Shown here in pieces: positions 13,301 through 22,651 of a stretch of 64,000 bases of DNA. The stretch is from Pseudomonas tritici (GTDB taxonomy: Bacteria; Pseudomonadota; Gammaproteobacteria; Pseudomonadales; Pseudomonadaceae). Position numbers and translations under genes: made by a program. Where the stretch lies: positions 5,576,501 to 5,640,500 of the forward strand of contig NZ_CP077084.1 in the NCBI RefSeq assembly GCF_014268275.3, read 5' to 3'. The notes beneath the pieces were generated by a model. It ran no database searches, was not told where the DNA came from, and worked only from the letters and a program-made list of their open reading frames with translations. Each line of letters begins with the position of its first letter. Position 1 is the stretch's first letter.

Positions 13301-14160
13301 CGATGTATCACGCCAAGGAGCGCGGCAAGAACAATTTCCAGTTCTACCAGTCGGACATGAACGCCAGCGCCCTGGAGCGCCTGGAGCTGGAAAGCGATTT
13401 GCGCCACGCCCTGGAACAGGACGAATTCGTGCTCTATTACCAGCCGCAGTTCAGCGGCGACGGCAAGCGCCTGACGGGCGCCGAGGCCCTGCTGCGCTGG
13501 CGCCACCCGCGTCGCGGGCTGGTGCCGCCGGGGGACTTCATCCCGGTGCTGGAAGAGTTGGGCCTGGTGGTGGACGTCGGCGACTGGGTGATCAGCGAAG
13601 CCTGTCGCCAACTCAAGACCTGGCACCAGAACAAGGTGCGCGTGCCGAAAGTCTCGGTGAATATCTCCGCGCGGCAGTTCTCCGACGGCCAGTTGGGCAC
13701 GCGCATTGCCACTATCCTCAAGGACACTGGCTTGCCGCCGGCGTGCCTGGAGCTGGAGCTGACCGAAAGTATCCTGATGCGCGAAGTCAACGAGGCCATG
13801 CATATTCTCGACAGCCTGAAAAACCTGGGCCTGAGCATTGCGGTGGACGACTTCGGCACGGGTTATTCGTCACTCAACTACCTCAAGCAATTCCCTATCG
13901 ACGTGCTGAAGATCGACCGCACCTTTGTCGACGGCCTGCCGTCAGGCGAGCAGGATGCACAGATCGCCCGGGCCATTATCGCCATGGCCCACAGCCTGAA
14001 CCTGGCAGTGATCGCTGAAGGCGTGGAAACCCATGAGCAACTGGACTTCCTGCGTGAGCATGGCTGCGATGAAGTGCAGGGCTACCTGTTTGGGCGGCCG
14101 ATGCCGGCGCATCGGTTTGAGGCGCAGTTCAGTAACGACGCCCTCTTCATGTTCGACTGA
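10309..14160 (+). CDS. morA: MorA: membrane-bound multi-PAS GGDEF-EAL c-di-GMP enzyme
   Basis: 1283 residues. TM1 at about 26-46, a periplasmic sensor region at 47-260, TM2 at about 262-283, then four PAS-like segments (about 295-440, 452-575, 590-715, 722-838), GGDEF (842-1010) and EAL (1030-1280). The cyclase A site GGDEF is intact at 927-931. The inhibitory RxxD site is degenerate: residues 918-921 are AEDD. The phosphodiesterase site is complete (EALLRW at 1059, [21 protein letters not shown] at 1180, KIDRTF, AEGVE). Both activities are therefore possible. Like P. putida MorA in length and, as in P. aeruginosa PA4601, it lies immediately upstream of glyA. It starts with TTG; AGGAT precedes it. 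Confidence 0.92.
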   Translation: MSKVTPPTPLRAAHIAPGAPLHGTLKGALATLVLMLLALLFWQLLDQLQQNQKNQQQYTIDYSADLAEQISLNMALSAKIALNLLPMVEPPRDSEQQQALMRTLQRSLPELRSVALLAPSGAMISDSATDSQDGAWLEELVQRSHSQSYYLSNSNDGTLIYLLLHQPSGGSRMYWALRLAPNYLANLTPQDGQGQRPMWVIENRVNHRVISRDSGMPAQWASALTPDELNKSVLVTPLSKSDWQLRGLFDRTAVLEQLLPAFIGKCLLGLAFSLIPVIVLLNMRRRQRQVHEGRRRYQDIFEGTGVALCVLDLSGLNGFFDKTRLQTREQLHDWLQANPDERQRLLKELRITEVNQVAVRLLNVGSCEEAWGRLIDDCPRNATSIGYQILDAVLTQQSQLELEIQLKDVAGNEQYLWLVMRLPEQQDDFKAVILSISDITSRKLIELSLVERESFWSDVVRTVPDHLYVQDVISQRMIFSNHHLGHTLGYNKAELQQMGEYFWEILLHPEDAEHYHDLRQQQRNVGYTTQLHCQLRFRHRDNQWRRFDIREQALAREETAQISRIIGVAKDITDQIEASESLRDSEQRYRMLAESISDVICSTDSQLALNYVSPSVNAVLGYDVDWVFKNGWQSIIANPQQLTGIYSLMEQVSRALGDPEALNKLRDDIQTQLFLFDCLRADGRKVPIELRLVLVWDEHGAFEGILGVGRDISQQRRAEKDLRMAATVFEHSTSAILITDPAGYIVQANEAFSRVSGYAVSDVLDQLPNMLTVDEQQEAHLRYVLKQLHQHSTWEGEVWLKRRNGEHYPAWVGITAVFDDEGDLASYVCFFSDISERKASEQRIHRLAYYDALTHLPNRTLFQDRLHTALQSAERQKSWVVLMFLDLDRFKPINDSLGHAAGDRMLKEMATRLLGCVAEDDTVARMGGDEFTLLLQPRVNREMALNRAIHVAEQILASLVKPFVLEGREFFVTASIGIALSPQDGNELSQLMKNADTAMYHAKERGKNNFQFYQSDMNASALERLELESDLRHALEQDEFVLYYQPQFSGDGKRLTGAEALLRWRHPRRGLVPPGDFIPVLEELGLVVDVGDWVISEACRQLKTWHQNKVRVPKVSVNISARQFSDGQLGTRIATILKDTGLPPACLELELTESILMREVNEAMHILDSLKNLGLSIAVDDFGTGYSSLNYLKQFPIDVLKIDRTFVDGLPSGEQDAQIARAIIAMAHSLNLAVIAEGVETHEQLDFLREHGCDEVQGYLFGRPMPAHRFEAQFSNDALFMFD

Positions 14161-14186
14161 GTTTGTGTGGTTGGGGCTGATGGCCT

Positions 14187-14243
14187 CATCGCAGGCAAGC
14201 CAGTTCACACATCAAAATGTGGGAGTCGGGCTTGCCCGCAATA
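14187..14243. repeat. compact, degenerate REPIN between morA and glyA
   Basis: CATCGCAGGCAAGCCAG then TTCACACA (from 14187) faces TGTGGGAGTCGGGCTTG then CCCGCAAT (to about 14243) across only a few bases. Both arms have mismatches to the 7597-7680 class. Confidence 0.75.
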
Positions 14244-14374
14244 GGGCCGGCACTGGCACCGCTTATCCCTAAGTGAATCCCGCTTGTCCGCGACATGATG
14301 TCCTTTCATATGCCATCTAAAACCCATTGGGTTAGAATGCCCTCCTTTTCTGCCCCCGATCCTTGAGGACCGCC

Positions 14375-15628
14375 ATGTTCAGCCGTGATTTGACTATTGC
14401 CAAGTACGACGCCGATCTCTTTGCCGCCATGGAGCAAGAAGCCGTGCGCCAGGAAGAGCACATTGAGCTGATCGCTTCGGAAAACTACACCAGCCCTGCG
14501 GTGATGGAGGCTCAAGGTTCGGTTCTGACCAACAAGTACGCCGAAGGCTACCCAGGCAAGCGCTACTACGGTGGTTGCGAGTACGTTGACGTGGTTGAGC
14601 AGTTGGCCATCGACCGTGCAAAAGAACTGTTCGGCGCCGATTACGCCAACGTCCAGCCGCACGCCGGTTCCCAAGCCAACAGCGCCGTGTACCTGGCCCT
14701 GCTGCAAGGTGGCGACACCATCCTGGGCATGAGCCTGGCCCACGGCGGTCACCTGACCCACGGCGCCAGCGTTTCGTCCTCCGGCAAGCTGTACAACGCC
14801 GTTCAATACGGTATCGATGCCAACGGCCTGATCGACTACGACGAAGTCGAGCGCCTGGCGGTCGAGCACAAGCCAAAAATGATCGTGGCAGGTTTCTCTG
14901 CCTACTCGCAGATCCTGGATTTCCCGCGCTTCCGCGAAATCGCTGACAAAGTGGGCGCGTACCTGTTCGTTGACATGGCTCACGTAGCCGGTCTGGTCGC
15001 CGCGGGCGTCTACCCGAACCCAGTGCCTTACGCTGATGTGGTCACCACCACGACCCACAAGACCCTGCGCGGTCCACGTGGCGGCCTGATCCTGGCGCGC
15101 GCAAACGCCGAGATCGAGAAGAAGCTGAACTCTGCGGTGTTCCCAGGCGCCCAAGGTGGCCCGCTGGAGCACGTGATCGCCGCCAAGGCAATCTGCTTCA
15201 AGGAAGCGCTGCAGCCTGAGTTCAAGACCTATCAACAACAAGTCGTGAAGAACGCCAAGGCCATGGCTGAAGTGTTTATCGCGCGCGGCTTTGACGTGGT
15301 GTCCGGCGGCACTGAAAACCACCTGTTCCTGCTGTCGCTGATCAAGCAGGACATTTCCGGTAAAGATGCTGACGCTGCCCTCGGCAAAGCCTTCATCACC
15401 GTGAACAAGAACTCCGTACCGAACGACCCACGTTCGCCGTTCGTCACCTCCGGCCTGCGCTTCGGCACTCCGGCGGTGACCACTCGCGGCTTCAAGGAAG
15501 CAGAGTGCAAGGAACTGGCTGGCTGGATCTGCGACATCCTGGCTGACCTGAACAACGAAGCCGTGATCGACGCGGTACGTGAGAAGGTCAAGGCCATCTG
15601 CAAAAAGCTGCCGGTGTACGGCGCTTGA
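14375..15628 (+). CDS. glyA: serine hydroxymethyltransferase
   Basis: 417 residues. This PLP enzyme interconverts serine plus tetrahydrofolate with glycine plus 5,10-methylene-THF and is the main one-carbon source in the cytosol. The PLP-lysine motif [16 protein letters not shown] is complete, as are [20 protein letters not shown] and the QPHAGSQAN segment. The start chosen is ATG 14375 (MFSRDLTIA), 7 bases after TGAGG; the TTG at 14363 lies within that ribosome-binding site. It probably corresponds to the copy called glyA3 in P. aeruginosa, next to morA. Confidence 0.97.
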   Translation: MFSRDLTIAKYDADLFAAMEQEAVRQEEHIELIASENYTSPAVMEAQGSVLTNKYAEGYPGKRYYGGCEYVDVVEQLAIDRAKELFGADYANVQPHAGSQANSAVYLALLQGGDTILGMSLAHGGHLTHGASVSSSGKLYNAVQYGIDANGLIDYDEVERLAVEHKPKMIVAGFSAYSQILDFPRFREIADKVGAYLFVDMAHVAGLVAAGVYPNPVPYADVVTTTTHKTLRGPRGGLILARANAEIEKKLNSAVFPGAQGGPLEHVIAAKAICFKEALQPEFKTYQQQVVKNAKAMAEVFIARGFDVVSGGTENHLFLLSLIKQDISGKDADAALGKAFITVNKNSVPNDPRSPFVTSGLRFGTPAVTTRGFKEAECKELAGWICDILADLNNEAVIDAVREKVKAICKKLPVYGA

Positions 15629-15648
15629 TAGCAGTTGCTTGAATAAGA

Positions 15649-15675
15649 AGCCCGGCTGAAGAGCCGGGCTTTTTT
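15649..15675 (+). terminator. Rho-independent terminator of glyA
   Basis: A 9-bp stem, AGCCCGGCT (15649-15657) with AGCCGGGCT (15662-15670), has a GAAG loop and is followed by TTTTT. Confidence 0.95.
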
Positions 15676-15705
15676 ATGCCAATTCAAATGTGAAATACGG
15701 TCAAT

Positions 15706-15733
15706 TGTGGGAGCTGGCTTGCCTGCTCCCACA
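15706..15733. repeat. single REP hairpin
   Basis: TGTGGGAGC at the left and GCTCCCACA at the right close a hairpin around TGGCTTGCCT. It lies between the convergent ends of glyA and yjiA. Confidence 0.8.
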
Positions 15734-15751
15734 GTTGGGCTGCGTTTCAAG

Positions 15752-16711
15752 TCAGGGTTGGTAGACCTTGGCAAAACCGTCGCGAATCTTCTGTTCCGGC
15801 AACTCATCGGCAATAAACACAATCACACTCTCCCGTGCCTCGCCTTCGGCCCACTCGGTATCCCAGTCGAAACCGTAGAGCTTCAACACGCCCTGGAACA
15901 CCATGCGTCGATCTTCCCCGGCAATGTTCAGCACGCCCTTGTAGCGCAGCAATTGCTTGCCGTGGTCTTCCAACAGTTCGTTCATGAACTCACTGAGGCG
16001 GTCGATATCCAGCGGCTGGTCAGTGCGCAGCACCAGGCTGGAAATGCGGTCGATGGACGGCGCGGCGCTCACCGGGCGCAGGCTCATGCCAGCATTGAGG
16101 TTGAAGCCACGCACGTCGAACAGTTCAGCCAAGTCGATATTGCCATGGTCCACCACGCGGATCGGCGCACGGCGATTGATGCGGGTGAGGCGTTCGCTGA
16201 GCGCGTCGAAGGTGGCGTCATCCACCAGGTCGCGCTTGCTGACCAGCAGGCGGTCGGCAAAACCGATCTGGGCCTGGGCGATGGTCTGGGTCAGGTGGTG
16301 CTCGGCGTGGGCGGCGTCCACCAGGGTGATGATGCCGTCGAGGATGTAGCGCTCGCGCAGTTCCTCGTCGATGAAAAACGTCTGGGCCACCGGCGCCGGA
16401 TCGGCCAGGCCGGTCGTCTCGATCACCAGGCGATCAAACGCGATCTCGCCGCTGTCCAGACGTTCGAGCAGCAAGTAGAGGGCTTTGGTCAGGTCGGTGT
16501 GGATGGTGCAGCACACGCAGCCATTGGACAGGGTCATGACTTGCACCGGTTCTGCGCCCAAGAGCTGGGTGTCGATACCGGCATCGCTGAATTCGTTTTC
16601 AATCACGGCGATTTTCAAACCGTGCTCGGCCTTGAGCAGGTGGCGCAGCAGGGTGGTCTTGCCGGCGCCGAGGAAGCCGCTGAGGATGGTGACGGGGATG
16701 GGAGAGGACAA
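15752..16711 (-). CDS. yjiA: CobW/COG0523-family GTPase (YjiA-like)
   Basis: 319 residues. It belongs to the G3E metal-chaperone GTPases. Walker A is GFLGAGKT at 12-19, the metal-binding CxCC motif is CVCC at 65-68 within LSNGCVCC, Walker B-like ETTGLADP follows, and the base-recognition motif is SKRD (158-161) where canonical GTPases have NKxD. The CobW C-terminal domain includes LLRYKGVLNIAGEDRRMVFQGV. Metal and client are unknown. E. coli carries the same order btsT-yjiX-yjiA; here a nested REPIN separates yjiX from yjiA. The start is TTG 16711, seven bases after AGGAGA. Confidence 0.9.
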   Translation of the reverse strand: MSSPIPVTILSGFLGAGKTTLLRHLLKAEHGLKIAVIENEFSDAGIDTQLLGAEPVQVMTLSNGCVCCTIHTDLTKALYLLLERLDSGEIAFDRLVIETTGLADPAPVAQTFFIDEELRERYILDGIITLVDAAHAEHHLTQTIAQAQIGFADRLLVSKRDLVDDATFDALSERLTRINRRAPIRVVDHGNIDLAELFDVRGFNLNAGMSLRPVSAAPSIDRISSLVLRTDQPLDIDRLSEFMNELLEDHGKQLLRYKGVLNIAGEDRRMVFQGVLKLYGFDWDTEWAEGEARESVIVFIADELPEQKIRDGFAKVYQP

Positions 16712-16743
16712 AGAAAATTCTCCTGAAGGAACACAAAAACAAA

Positions 16744-16863
16744 TGTGGGAGCGGGCTTATGTGGGAGCTGGCTTGCCTGCGATGCAAACACCTCGGTGTA
16801 TCAGTTACACCGCAGTGATGCTATCGCAGGCAAGCCAGCTCCCACACAAACCGGCTCCCACAG
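16744..16863. repeat. nested REPIN between yjiX and yjiA
   Basis: Inner arms (TGTGGGAGCTGGCTTG from 16760 and its complement ending at about 16846) form a complete REPIN of the CCTGCGAT class. They are flanked by outer partial arms: TGTGGGAGCGGGCTTA at 16744-16759 and CCGGCTCCCACAGG at about 16851-16863. Confidence 0.85.
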
Positions 16864-16891
16864 GGGATCACCGCCAGCCCGAATTATCGGG

Positions 16892-17089
16892 TCAGCAGCA
16901 CTTAGGCCCACCCTTGCCACCGTAACGGGCTTCCTGGCGCTCCCGAAAGAACGCCTTGTAGTCCATCATCGGTTTGTCCGGGTGCTTGGTTTGCATATGC
17001 TCGACGTACGTGTCGTAGTCGGGCATGCCGACCATCAGGCGCGCGGCCTGACCGAGGTATTTACCGAGGCGACTGATGTCATTGAACAT
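16892..17089 (-). CDS. yjiX: YbdD/YjiX family small protein
   Basis: 65 residues, the usual size for the family. It has [22 protein letters not shown], the conserved [21 protein letters not shown] core and the Cys-rich ending GGPKCC. The biochemical role is unknown, but YbdD/YjiX proteins almost always follow CstA/BtsT transporters, which implies an accessory function in peptide or pyruvate uptake. Here it starts 15 bp after the btsT stop, so it is clearly in the same operon. Confidence 0.93.
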   Translation of the reverse strand: MFNDISRLGKYLGQAARLMVGMPDYDTYVEHMQTKHPDKPMMDYKAFFRERQEARYGGKGGPKCC

Positions 17090-17104
17090 GGCTGCAATCC
17101 TCTA

Positions 17105-19171
17105 TTACGCGTCCGGTACAGCCTGGAACGGGGCTTCTTTATCCGTACGTTCTTTGTTGCCCCAGGCGGCGACGCCGACTTTGAGCGCATAGAACAGGAT
17201 GCTGAACACCACGAACAGGAACAGCGCCGTCAGCGTTGCGTTGGTGTAGGCGTTCCAGATCACGTGCTGCATCTGGTCGATGTTCTTGGCCGGAGCCAGG
17301 ATCTGGCCGTTGGCCAGGGCATCGCTGTACTTCTTGGCCAGCGACAGGAAGCCGATCGCAGGGTTCGCGTCGAACAGCTTGATGAAGCCCGCCGTGGTGG
17401 TGCAGATCAGCAGCCAGACGGCTGGCAGCATGGTCACCCAGATGTAGCGTTGGCGTTTCATTTTGATCAGCACAACGGTTGCCAGCATCAGCGCGATACC
17501 CGCCAGCATCTGGTTAGAGATACCGAACAGCGGCCACAAGGTGTTGATGCCGCCCAATGGATCGATCACGCCTTGGTACAGCAGGTAACCCCACATGGCC
17601 ACGCAACCAGCGGTCGCGATCAGGTTGGCCGTCCAGGACTCGGTGCGTTTCAGCGCCGGCACGAAGGAACCCAACAGGTCTTGCAGCATGAAGCGACCGG
17701 CACGGGTACCGGCGTCCACCGCCGTCAGGATGAACAGCGCTTCGAACAGGATCGCAAAGTGGTACCAGAACGCCATGGTGTTTTCACCCGGCAGCACACT
17801 GTGCAGGATCTGCGCGATCCCCACCGCTAGCGTCGGTGCACCACCGGCACGCGCCAGGATGGTGGTTTCACCGATGTCATGGGCGACGGCAGACAGCGCC
17901 TCAGGCGTGATCGCAAAGCCCCAGCTGCTGACGGTCTGCGCCACGGTGACCACGTCCGTGCCGACAATCGCGGCCGGGCTGTTCATGGCGAAGTACACGC
18001 CAGGTTCGATCACCGACGCGGCAACCATGGCCATGATGGCCACGAACGACTCCATCAGCATGCCGCCGTAACCGATGTAGCGGGCATGGCTTTCACTGGC
18101 CAACAGTTTGGGCGTAGTGCCCGACGAGATCAGTGCGTGGAAACCCGATACCGCGCCGCAGGCAATGGTAATGAACAGGAATGGGAACAGACCGCCCTTC
18201 CATACCGGACCGGTGCCATCGATGAACTGGGTCAACGCCGGCATTTTCAGGTCGGGCATGGTCACCAGGATGCCAATTGCCAAGGCAATGATGGTGCCGA
18301 TTTTCAAGAAGGTCGACAGGTAGTCGCGTGGCGCGAGGATCAGCCACACCGGCAGTACCGCCGCGACGAAGCCGTAGCCGATCAGCATCCAGGTGATCTG
18401 TATACCGGTGAAGGTGAAGGCCTTGGCCCAGACCGGGTCAGCGGCAATCTGCCCGCCCAGCCAGATCGAGCCCAGCAGCAACAGCACGCCGATGATCGAA
18501 ATTTCACCAATGCGGCCCGGGCGGATGTAGCGCATGTAGATGCCCATGAACATCGCGATCGGGATGGTCGCCATCACCGTGAAGATGCCCCACGGGCTCT
18601 CGGCCAGGGCCTTGACCACGATCAGCGCCAGCACCGCAAGGATGATGATCATGATCAGGAAGCAGCCGAACAGCGCGATGGTCCCAGGGATGCGGCCCAT
18701 CTCTTCGCGGACCATGTCCCCCAGGGAGCGGCCGTTGCGACGAGTGGACAGGAACAGGATCATGAAGTCCTGCACGGCACCGGCCAGCACCACGCCGGCA
18801 ATCAGCCAGAGCGTGCCAGGCAGGTAGCCCATTTGCGCCGCCAGTACCGGGCCGACCAACGGGCCTGCACCGGCAATCGCCGCAAAGTGGTGACCGAAAA
18901 GGATGTGTTTGTTGGTCGGCACATAGTCCAGACCATCATTATTGACCACTGCGGGGGTGGCCCGCCGTGGATCGAGTTGCATCACGTTATTAGCGATGAA
19001 CAGGCTGTAGTAACGGTACGCAACCAGATAGATGGCCACCGCAGCGACCACAATCCACAAGGCGTTGATCGCCTCGCCGCGGCGCAAGGCCACTACGCCC
19101 AGGGCGCACGCTCCTACAATTGCCAGCACCAGCCAGGGTAGATGGCGTAGCAGGCTATTATTATTTTTCAT
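17105..19171 (-). CDS. btsT: CstA/BtsT-family carbon-starvation transporter (pyruvate/peptide)
   Basis: 688 residues from ATG 19171 (MKNNNSLLRHLPW); an in-frame extension to 19243 reads MAFKASSAKL and is not family-like. It is an inner-membrane transporter with about 16-18 hydrophobic helices. The CstA core is obvious: GHHFAAIAGAGPLVGPVLAAQMGYLPG and the FMILFLSTRRNGRSLGDMV loop. Family members import pyruvate (BtsT) or peptides (CstA). The btsT-yjiX-yjiA order favours the BtsT side, although P. aeruginosa annotation calls this gene cstA. It forms an operon with yjiX. Confidence 0.92.
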   Translation of the reverse strand: MKNNNSLLRHLPWLVLAIVGACALGVVALRRGEAINALWIVVAAVAIYLVAYRYYSLFIANNVMQLDPRRATPAVVNNDGLDYVPTNKHILFGHHFAAIAGAGPLVGPVLAAQMGYLPGTLWLIAGVVLAGAVQDFMILFLSTRRNGRSLGDMVREEMGRIPGTIALFGCFLIMIIILAVLALIVVKALAESPWGIFTVMATIPIAMFMGIYMRYIRPGRIGEISIIGVLLLLGSIWLGGQIAADPVWAKAFTFTGIQITWMLIGYGFVAAVLPVWLILAPRDYLSTFLKIGTIIALAIGILVTMPDLKMPALTQFIDGTGPVWKGGLFPFLFITIACGAVSGFHALISSGTTPKLLASESHARYIGYGGMLMESFVAIMAMVAASVIEPGVYFAMNSPAAIVGTDVVTVAQTVSSWGFAITPEALSAVAHDIGETTILARAGGAPTLAVGIAQILHSVLPGENTMAFWYHFAILFEALFILTAVDAGTRAGRFMLQDLLGSFVPALKRTESWTANLIATAGCVAMWGYLLYQGVIDPLGGINTLWPLFGISNQMLAGIALMLATVVLIKMKRQRYIWVTMLPAVWLLICTTTAGFIKLFDANPAIGFLSLAKKYSDALANGQILAPAKNIDQMQHVIWNAYTNATLTALFLFVVFSILFYALKVGVAAWGNKERTDKEAPFQAVPDA

Positions 19172-19345
19172 TTTTATATTCCAGCCAGGGTGGACAGAAA
19201 GGACAGCCATCCGGAGTTTAGCGCTACTGGCCTTAAAGGCCACCCCCCTACGTTGGTCTAGAGCCTTCTAAGGGTAAAAAAAGCAGAAATAACGGCCCGA
19301 TGATGGCGCAGGGCTACAATCCTTCTAACCACAGAGGGTTTCACC

Positions 19346-19714
19346 ATGACCGAGCAGCCGTCTGACCGCCGTCGTTTTCGCCGGATCGCCTTTGATGCCA
19401 AGACCGAACTTCGGCAAAACGGGCGCGAATGGCCAGTGCAATTAGTAGATTTGTCGCTAAAGGGCCTGTTGGTGCAACGGCCCGAAGACTGGAAGGGCAA
19501 TAAGGCGCTGCCGTTCGATGTCGACATACGCCTGGATCCCAAGGCGCATATAAAAATGCAAGTGCGACTGACCCATGAGGATCATGGGCAACTGGGCTTT
19601 GTGTGCAAAGACATCGATCTGGAGTCGATCAGCCACTTGCGGCGGCTGATCGAGTTGAATCTGGGCGACCAGGAAGAGTTGGAGCGAGAGCTGGGTGCTT
19701 TGCTGGAGGTATGA
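19346..19714 (+). CDS. mapZ: MapZ: single-domain PilZ c-di-GMP receptor
   Basis: 122 residues consisting of one PilZ domain. The c-di-GMP-binding RxxxR motif is RRRFRR at residues 8-13, and the second motif DxSxxG is DLSLKG at 35-40. The C-terminal helix (SISHLRRLIELNLGDQEELERELGALL) is nearly identical in pattern to P. aeruginosa PA4608/MapZ, which, when loaded with c-di-GMP, binds the chemotaxis methyltransferase CheR1 and inhibits it. Location between btsT and radA matches PA4606-PA4609. It lies about 5 kb from morA, a possible source or sink of the ligand. Confidence 0.9.
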   Translation: MTEQPSDRRRFRRIAFDAKTELRQNGREWPVQLVDLSLKGLLVQRPEDWKGNKALPFDVDIRLDPKAHIKMQVRLTHEDHGQLGFVCKDIDLESISHLRRLIELNLGDQEELERELGALLEV

Positions 19715-19723
19715 ACCGCCATT

Positions 19724-20470
19724 ATGGTTGAGCATGAATGGCTGACAGGCGCTGGATTGGTGCTGCTGGGTGTTATAACGGGTTTTATCGGAACCAATAC
19801 GGGAGGCAGCGTATTTCTAACCGTTCCAGTGATGATCTGGCTTGGGATACCCCCTCAGTCTTCGATAGCAACCGCTCGCCTGGCTTCGGTAGGCACTATG
19901 TTCGCCGGCTTGAGGCACTTTCATAACAGTGGAAAAGTGGATTACAGGCTAGCGGCCCCCGCGGCGGCACTGGGGTTGGCCGGCGCCTTGATCGGTGCAA
20001 GCCTGCTCGTGCAAATAGACCCCGCGCTGCTGCATAAAATCATTGGCGGCCTGACGCTACTATTGGTGGCACTTTCACTCATCAGGAAGCCTCATTCACC
20101 GAAGGCCACCCCCTCATCGCTCAGACGCTTTTGCGGCTATGTACTGTTTGTTCCCGTGGGCATGATTGGCGGTTTATTTGGCGGACAAGCCAAGTTATCA
20201 ACTTATTTGTATATTATTTTTTTTAAAAAAACGATCAGTGAATCAATTGGTACTCGGAAAGTCGGAGGTCTCATCCTCTCAGTTGGCTCGTTAATAATAT
20301 TCGGTATCAGCGGCATCATTAATTGGCAGTACGGATGTTGCCTGATCATAGGCACGCTGGTGGGCGCCAATGCGGGCGCCAAGTTTGCTCTACAGAAAGG
20401 CGATAAGTGGATGGAGAGCGCTTTCAATGTCGTCGTCGTTGCCTTGGCGTTGAAAATGCTCTTCTGGTAG
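19724..20470 (+). CDS. TauE/SafE-family sulfite/anion permease
   Basis: 248 residues with about eight hydrophobic helices. GVITGFIGTNTGGSVFLTVPVMIWLGIPPQSSIATARLAS is the first TauE half-repeat and GMIGGLFGGQAKLSTYLYIIFF the second. The family exports sulfite, sulfoacetate or related anions; the substrate here is unknown. The start lies 9 bp after the mapZ stop, and GGAGG inside the end of mapZ is 14 bases from the ATG, so translation may be weak or coupled. The gene contains AT-rich runs (about 20205-20335) unlike its neighbours and separates mapZ from radA, which suggests a later insertion. Confidence 0.85.
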   Translation: MVEHEWLTGAGLVLLGVITGFIGTNTGGSVFLTVPVMIWLGIPPQSSIATARLASVGTMFAGLRHFHNSGKVDYRLAAPAAALGLAGALIGASLLVQIDPALLHKIIGGLTLLLVALSLIRKPHSPKATPSSLRRFCGYVLFVPVGMIGGLFGGQAKLSTYLYIIFFKKTISESIGTRKVGGLILSVGSLIIFGISGIINWQYGCCLIIGTLVGANAGAKFALQKGDKWMESAFNVVVVALALKMLFW

Positions 20471-20497
20471 CGGTTCTCTCACGGGAAAAACGACAGT

Positions 20498-21232
20498 TCA
20501 GGGAAATGCCGTACGCGTGGGGAAGTCGCTTTCCGTGTCCCAGTAACCCGCTTTCTGGCTCACCGCGACCTGCCACTGCCCATCCACAAAACGATAGGTT
20601 TGGTAGCGGGTGGCAAAATCATCCTCGCCATCACCGTCCATAAATGAAGAAACTTGCAGCAGCTCATCCGCGCCACCTTTGACCGGCGATGCAACCCGCC
20701 ACGCGGCCTTGCCGGTCTGGGCCAAGGTCAGCGTCTTGAACTTGCCGTCAGCGTCCTTGTAACTCATAGGCTCAAGTTTTTGCTTGGCCGGCAGCAGCAC
20801 TTGAGTTGCCGGGCCACTGTAACTCCCCATTGGCGCGGTCTGATCAATGATCAGAAAATACACCGCGTCCGGTAGGCCTTTGAGCGGGGCTTTCTTGACC
20901 TCGGCCAAGGGATAACCGAGGTCGTCGTGCGCGACTAAATCCCCCGACGCCGACAGCAATCGCACCTGGGCTCCGAGCAGCGGGTTTTCTACCAGGTCAC
21001 CGGGTTCGTCGAACGAATCCTCATCCAGGCCACTGCCCCAACTGTCCTTGTGCATCTGGGCGCTGATGCGTTGATCTTCGAGTACCTGCAAGACGCTGCC
21101 GTCTTGTGTCACCAGTTTTTGGGCCAGGCGGTAACCGGCCGGCAGCTTGGCCGTGTCGGCCCACGCCATCGCAGGCAACCCGGCCAAGGCGATAAACAAG
21201 GCGATAACACCCCACCTACTCGATCGTTGCAT
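20498..21232 (-). CDS. secreted protein of unknown function
   Basis: About 244 residues from ATG 21232, which has AAGGA 8 bases upstream; earlier in-frame starts at 21241 and 21265 would overlap the ribosome-binding site or radA. A signal peptide (MQRSSRWGVIALFIALAGLPAMAWA) is followed by a soluble domain with KLPAGYRLAQKLVTQDGSVLQVLEDQR, DEDSFDEPGDLVENPLLGAQVRLL and, near the end, SSFMDGDGEDDFATRYQTYRFVDGQW. The DxDGEDDFATR run looks like an acidic metal-binding or FG-GAP-like loop. I do not recognise the family. It follows radA on the same strand with only 16 bp between. Confidence 0.75.
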   Translation of the reverse strand: MQRSSRWGVIALFIALAGLPAMAWADTAKLPAGYRLAQKLVTQDGSVLQVLEDQRISAQMHKDSWGSGLDEDSFDEPGDLVENPLLGAQVRLLSASGDLVAHDDLGYPLAEVKKAPLKGLPDAVYFLIIDQTAPMGSYSGPATQVLLPAKQKLEPMSYKDADGKFKTLTLAQTGKAAWRVASPVKGGADELLQVSSFMDGDGEDDFATRYQTYRFVDGQWQVAVSQKAGYWDTESDFPTRTAFP

Positions 21233-21248
21233 TGCATCCATCCTTGAT

Positions 21249-22616
21249 CTATTCGAAAAGTGCATCCAACGCCTGCTCCAAGCGCGTCACCCCAATAATC
21301 TGTATCCCCGGCGGCGACTCCTTCGGCGCATTACCCTTGGGCACGATGGCGCGCTTGAAGCCGTGCTTGGCTGCTTCCTTGAGGCGCTCCTGGCCGCTGG
21401 GCACCGGGCGTACTTCGCCCGATAGGCCGACTTCACCAAACACCAGCAAGTCATGCGGCAACGGCCGATTACGCAGGCTGGACATCACCGCCGCCATCAA
21501 CGCCAGGTCAGACGCGGTCTCCAGCACCTTGACCCCACCCACGACGTTCAGGAATACATCCTGGTCATGGGTCGGAATGCCGCCGTGTCGGTGCAACACC
21601 GCGAGCAGCATGGCCAGGCGGTTTTGATCCAGACCCAAGGTCACACGGCGCGGGTTGGCCAGATGACTGTCATCCACCAGCGCTTGCACTTCCACCAGCA
21701 TCGGGCGAGTGCCTTCCCACGTTGCCATTACCACACTGCCTGGGACTTCTTCCTGAGCGCGAGTCAGAAAAATCGCCGACGGGTTGGAGACTTCTTTCAG
21801 CCCCCGGTCTGTCATGGCGAACACGCCCAACTCGTTTACCGCACCAAAACGGTTCTTCACCGCCCGCAGCAAACGCAGGCGGCCGTCGGATTCGCCTTCG
21901 AAATACAGCACAGTGTCGACCATATGCTCCAACACCCGTGGCCCGGCCAGCGCGCCTTCTTTGGTCACATGGCCCACGAGGAAGATCGCCGTGCCGCTTT
22001 GCTTGGCATAACGCACCAGCAGCGCCGCGCTCTCGCGCACCTGGGACACACCGCCCGGCGCTGATTGCAGTTGCTCGGTGAAAATCGTCTGGATCGAGTC
22101 GATCACCATGACCTTGGGCTTTTCGATACGCGCCGTGGCAATGATGCTTTCGATGCAGGTTTCGGTCATGACCCGCAGTTGATCCTGGGGCAAACCCAGG
22201 CGACGGGCGCGCATGGCGACTTGCTGCTGGGATTCTTCGCCAGTGACGTACAGCGCCGGCATGCGACTGGCGATGCTGCACAGGGTTTGCAGCAGGATCG
22301 TCGATTTACCGATACCCGGATCGCCGCCGATCAGCACCACCGAGCCGTCCACAAGACCACCACCCAATACCCGGTCGAGCTCGCCGGAAGCGGTGGAGAA
22401 ACGCGGAATTTCTTCAACGCTGACTTCGGCCAACGTCTTGATCTGCGCCTGTTGCCCGGTCCAGCCGGCACGGCCGGTGGGGGCCGCCGCGCCGCCGCTT
22501 TCGATCATGGTTTCAGTCAGGGTGTTCCAGGCACCGCATTCGCTGCACTGGCCGGCCCACTTGGGAAAGGTCGCGCCGCACTCCGTGCAGCCGTACATGC
22601 GCTTGGCCTTTGCCAT
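21249..22616 (-). CDS. radA: DNA repair protein RadA
   Basis: 455 residues, full length. RadA is a RecA-like DnaB-type helicase that promotes branch migration of recombination intermediates. The N-terminal zinc finger has Cys10, Cys13, Cys24 and Cys27. Walker A is GGDPGIGKST at 97-106, the RadA-specific KNRFG motif is at 254-258, and the C-terminal Lon-like domain follows (GGVKVLETASDLALMAAVMSSLR, then GEVGLSGEVRPV) without the protease dyad, as is normal. Neighbour order agrees with P. aeruginosa PA4609 except for the two extra genes towards mapZ. Confidence 0.97.
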   Translation of the reverse strand: MAKAKRMYGCTECGATFPKWAGQCSECGAWNTLTETMIESGGAAAPTGRAGWTGQQAQIKTLAEVSVEEIPRFSTASGELDRVLGGGLVDGSVVLIGGDPGIGKSTILLQTLCSIASRMPALYVTGEESQQQVAMRARRLGLPQDQLRVMTETCIESIIATARIEKPKVMVIDSIQTIFTEQLQSAPGGVSQVRESAALLVRYAKQSGTAIFLVGHVTKEGALAGPRVLEHMVDTVLYFEGESDGRLRLLRAVKNRFGAVNELGVFAMTDRGLKEVSNPSAIFLTRAQEEVPGSVVMATWEGTRPMLVEVQALVDDSHLANPRRVTLGLDQNRLAMLLAVLHRHGGIPTHDQDVFLNVVGGVKVLETASDLALMAAVMSSLRNRPLPHDLLVFGEVGLSGEVRPVPSGQERLKEAAKHGFKRAIVPKGNAPKESPPGIQIIGVTRLEQALDALFE

Positions 22617-22651
22617 TTGAGAACCTCCAACCGAAAAACCGCGATGATAGC

